Origin: Candidatus Symbiopectobacterium endolongispinus
Lineage (GTDB): Bacteria > Pseudomonadota > Gammaproteobacteria > Enterobacterales > Enterobacteriaceae
Assembly: GCF_018777385.1 (NCBI RefSeq)
Contig: NZ_JAFJYB010000002.1
Coordinates: 496,001 to 560,000, forward strand
Reading direction: 5' to 3'
DNA length: 64,000 bases
The first letter of the stretch is position 1. Every line of letters begins with the position of its first letter. Below the pieces are notes generated by a model. That model did not search any database and had not been told where the DNA came from. It worked only from the letters and a program-made list of their open reading frames with translations. This document shows, piece by piece, positions 63,971-64,000 of the stretch. Made by a program: the position numbers and the translations under genes.

Positions 63971-64000
63971 TGGGCGCAACCTGGCCATTACCGCATGGTT

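Overview
The window is a piece of an enterobacterial chromosome in an advanced but recent state of decay. Gene order and protein sequences follow the Escherichia coli / Yersinia plan (carB; folA-apaH-apaG-rsmA-pdxA-surA-lptD-djlA-rluA-rapA-polB; recA-recX-alaS-csrA-tRNAs; ffh-rpsP-rimM-trmD-rplS; uvrB-ybhK-moaABCDE-ybhL). Roughly half of the genes carry fresh lesions: single nonsense transitions, 1-base homopolymer slips, and small deletions. That mix of intact housekeeping genes and young pseudogenes fits a recently host-restricted Sodalis-type insect symbiont. The genus is an inference; no database was searched.

Layout. 1-2232: 3' part of carB and its terminator. 2233-5548: an A+T-rich acquired island with a large broken secreted-protein-like gene, a small unknown gene and an intact OspG/NleH-like minimal kinase of the type III effector family. 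5549-7597: LysE-type exporter, yjjP and a broken yjjB. 7703-22277: the folA to polB block, with pdxA, djlA, rapA and polB broken. 22328-23642: an ISL3-family insertion sequence. 23643-36769: recA to rplS with recX, yqaA and gshA broken. 36770-55689: the late (structural and lysis) half of a P2/186-type prophage, extensively decayed, with an inserted HigBA-like toxin-antitoxin pair and a PAS-LuxR regulator remnant. 55690-57004: a second, nearly identical, inverted copy of the insertion sequence. 57145-63906: uvrB, then ybhK, moaA, moaC, moaD, moaE and ybhL, all broken; only moaB is intact.

The most striking pattern is where the two IS copies sit. Counted outward from each IS end, exactly 8 bases are followed by a LexA half-site: ACAG at recA, CCAG at uvrB, ACAG at a small prophage gene resembling the SOS operon of phage 186, and a degenerate CCAT at polB. 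SOS boxes have the form CTGT-N8-ACAG, so the element appears to insert into LexA operators, with the 8-base spacer as the target duplication. The insertions remove one operator half and the -35 region of the recA promoter and of the LexA-overlapping uvrB promoter. They also lie exactly where segments that are far apart in E. coli are joined (polB next to recA, prophage next to uvrB), and flanks of the same copy do not match as target duplications. This suggests that recombination between IS copies seated in different SOS operators rearranged the chromosome.

Functional reading: nucleotide excision repair (uvrB) and recombination (recA) are kept as intact proteins but probably uncoupled from LexA. 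Molybdenum cofactor synthesis, glutathione synthesis, de novo vitamin B6 synthesis (pdxA), Pol II and RapA appear lost. Translation, outer-membrane assembly (surA, lptD), folate and AI-2 (luxS) genes are kept.
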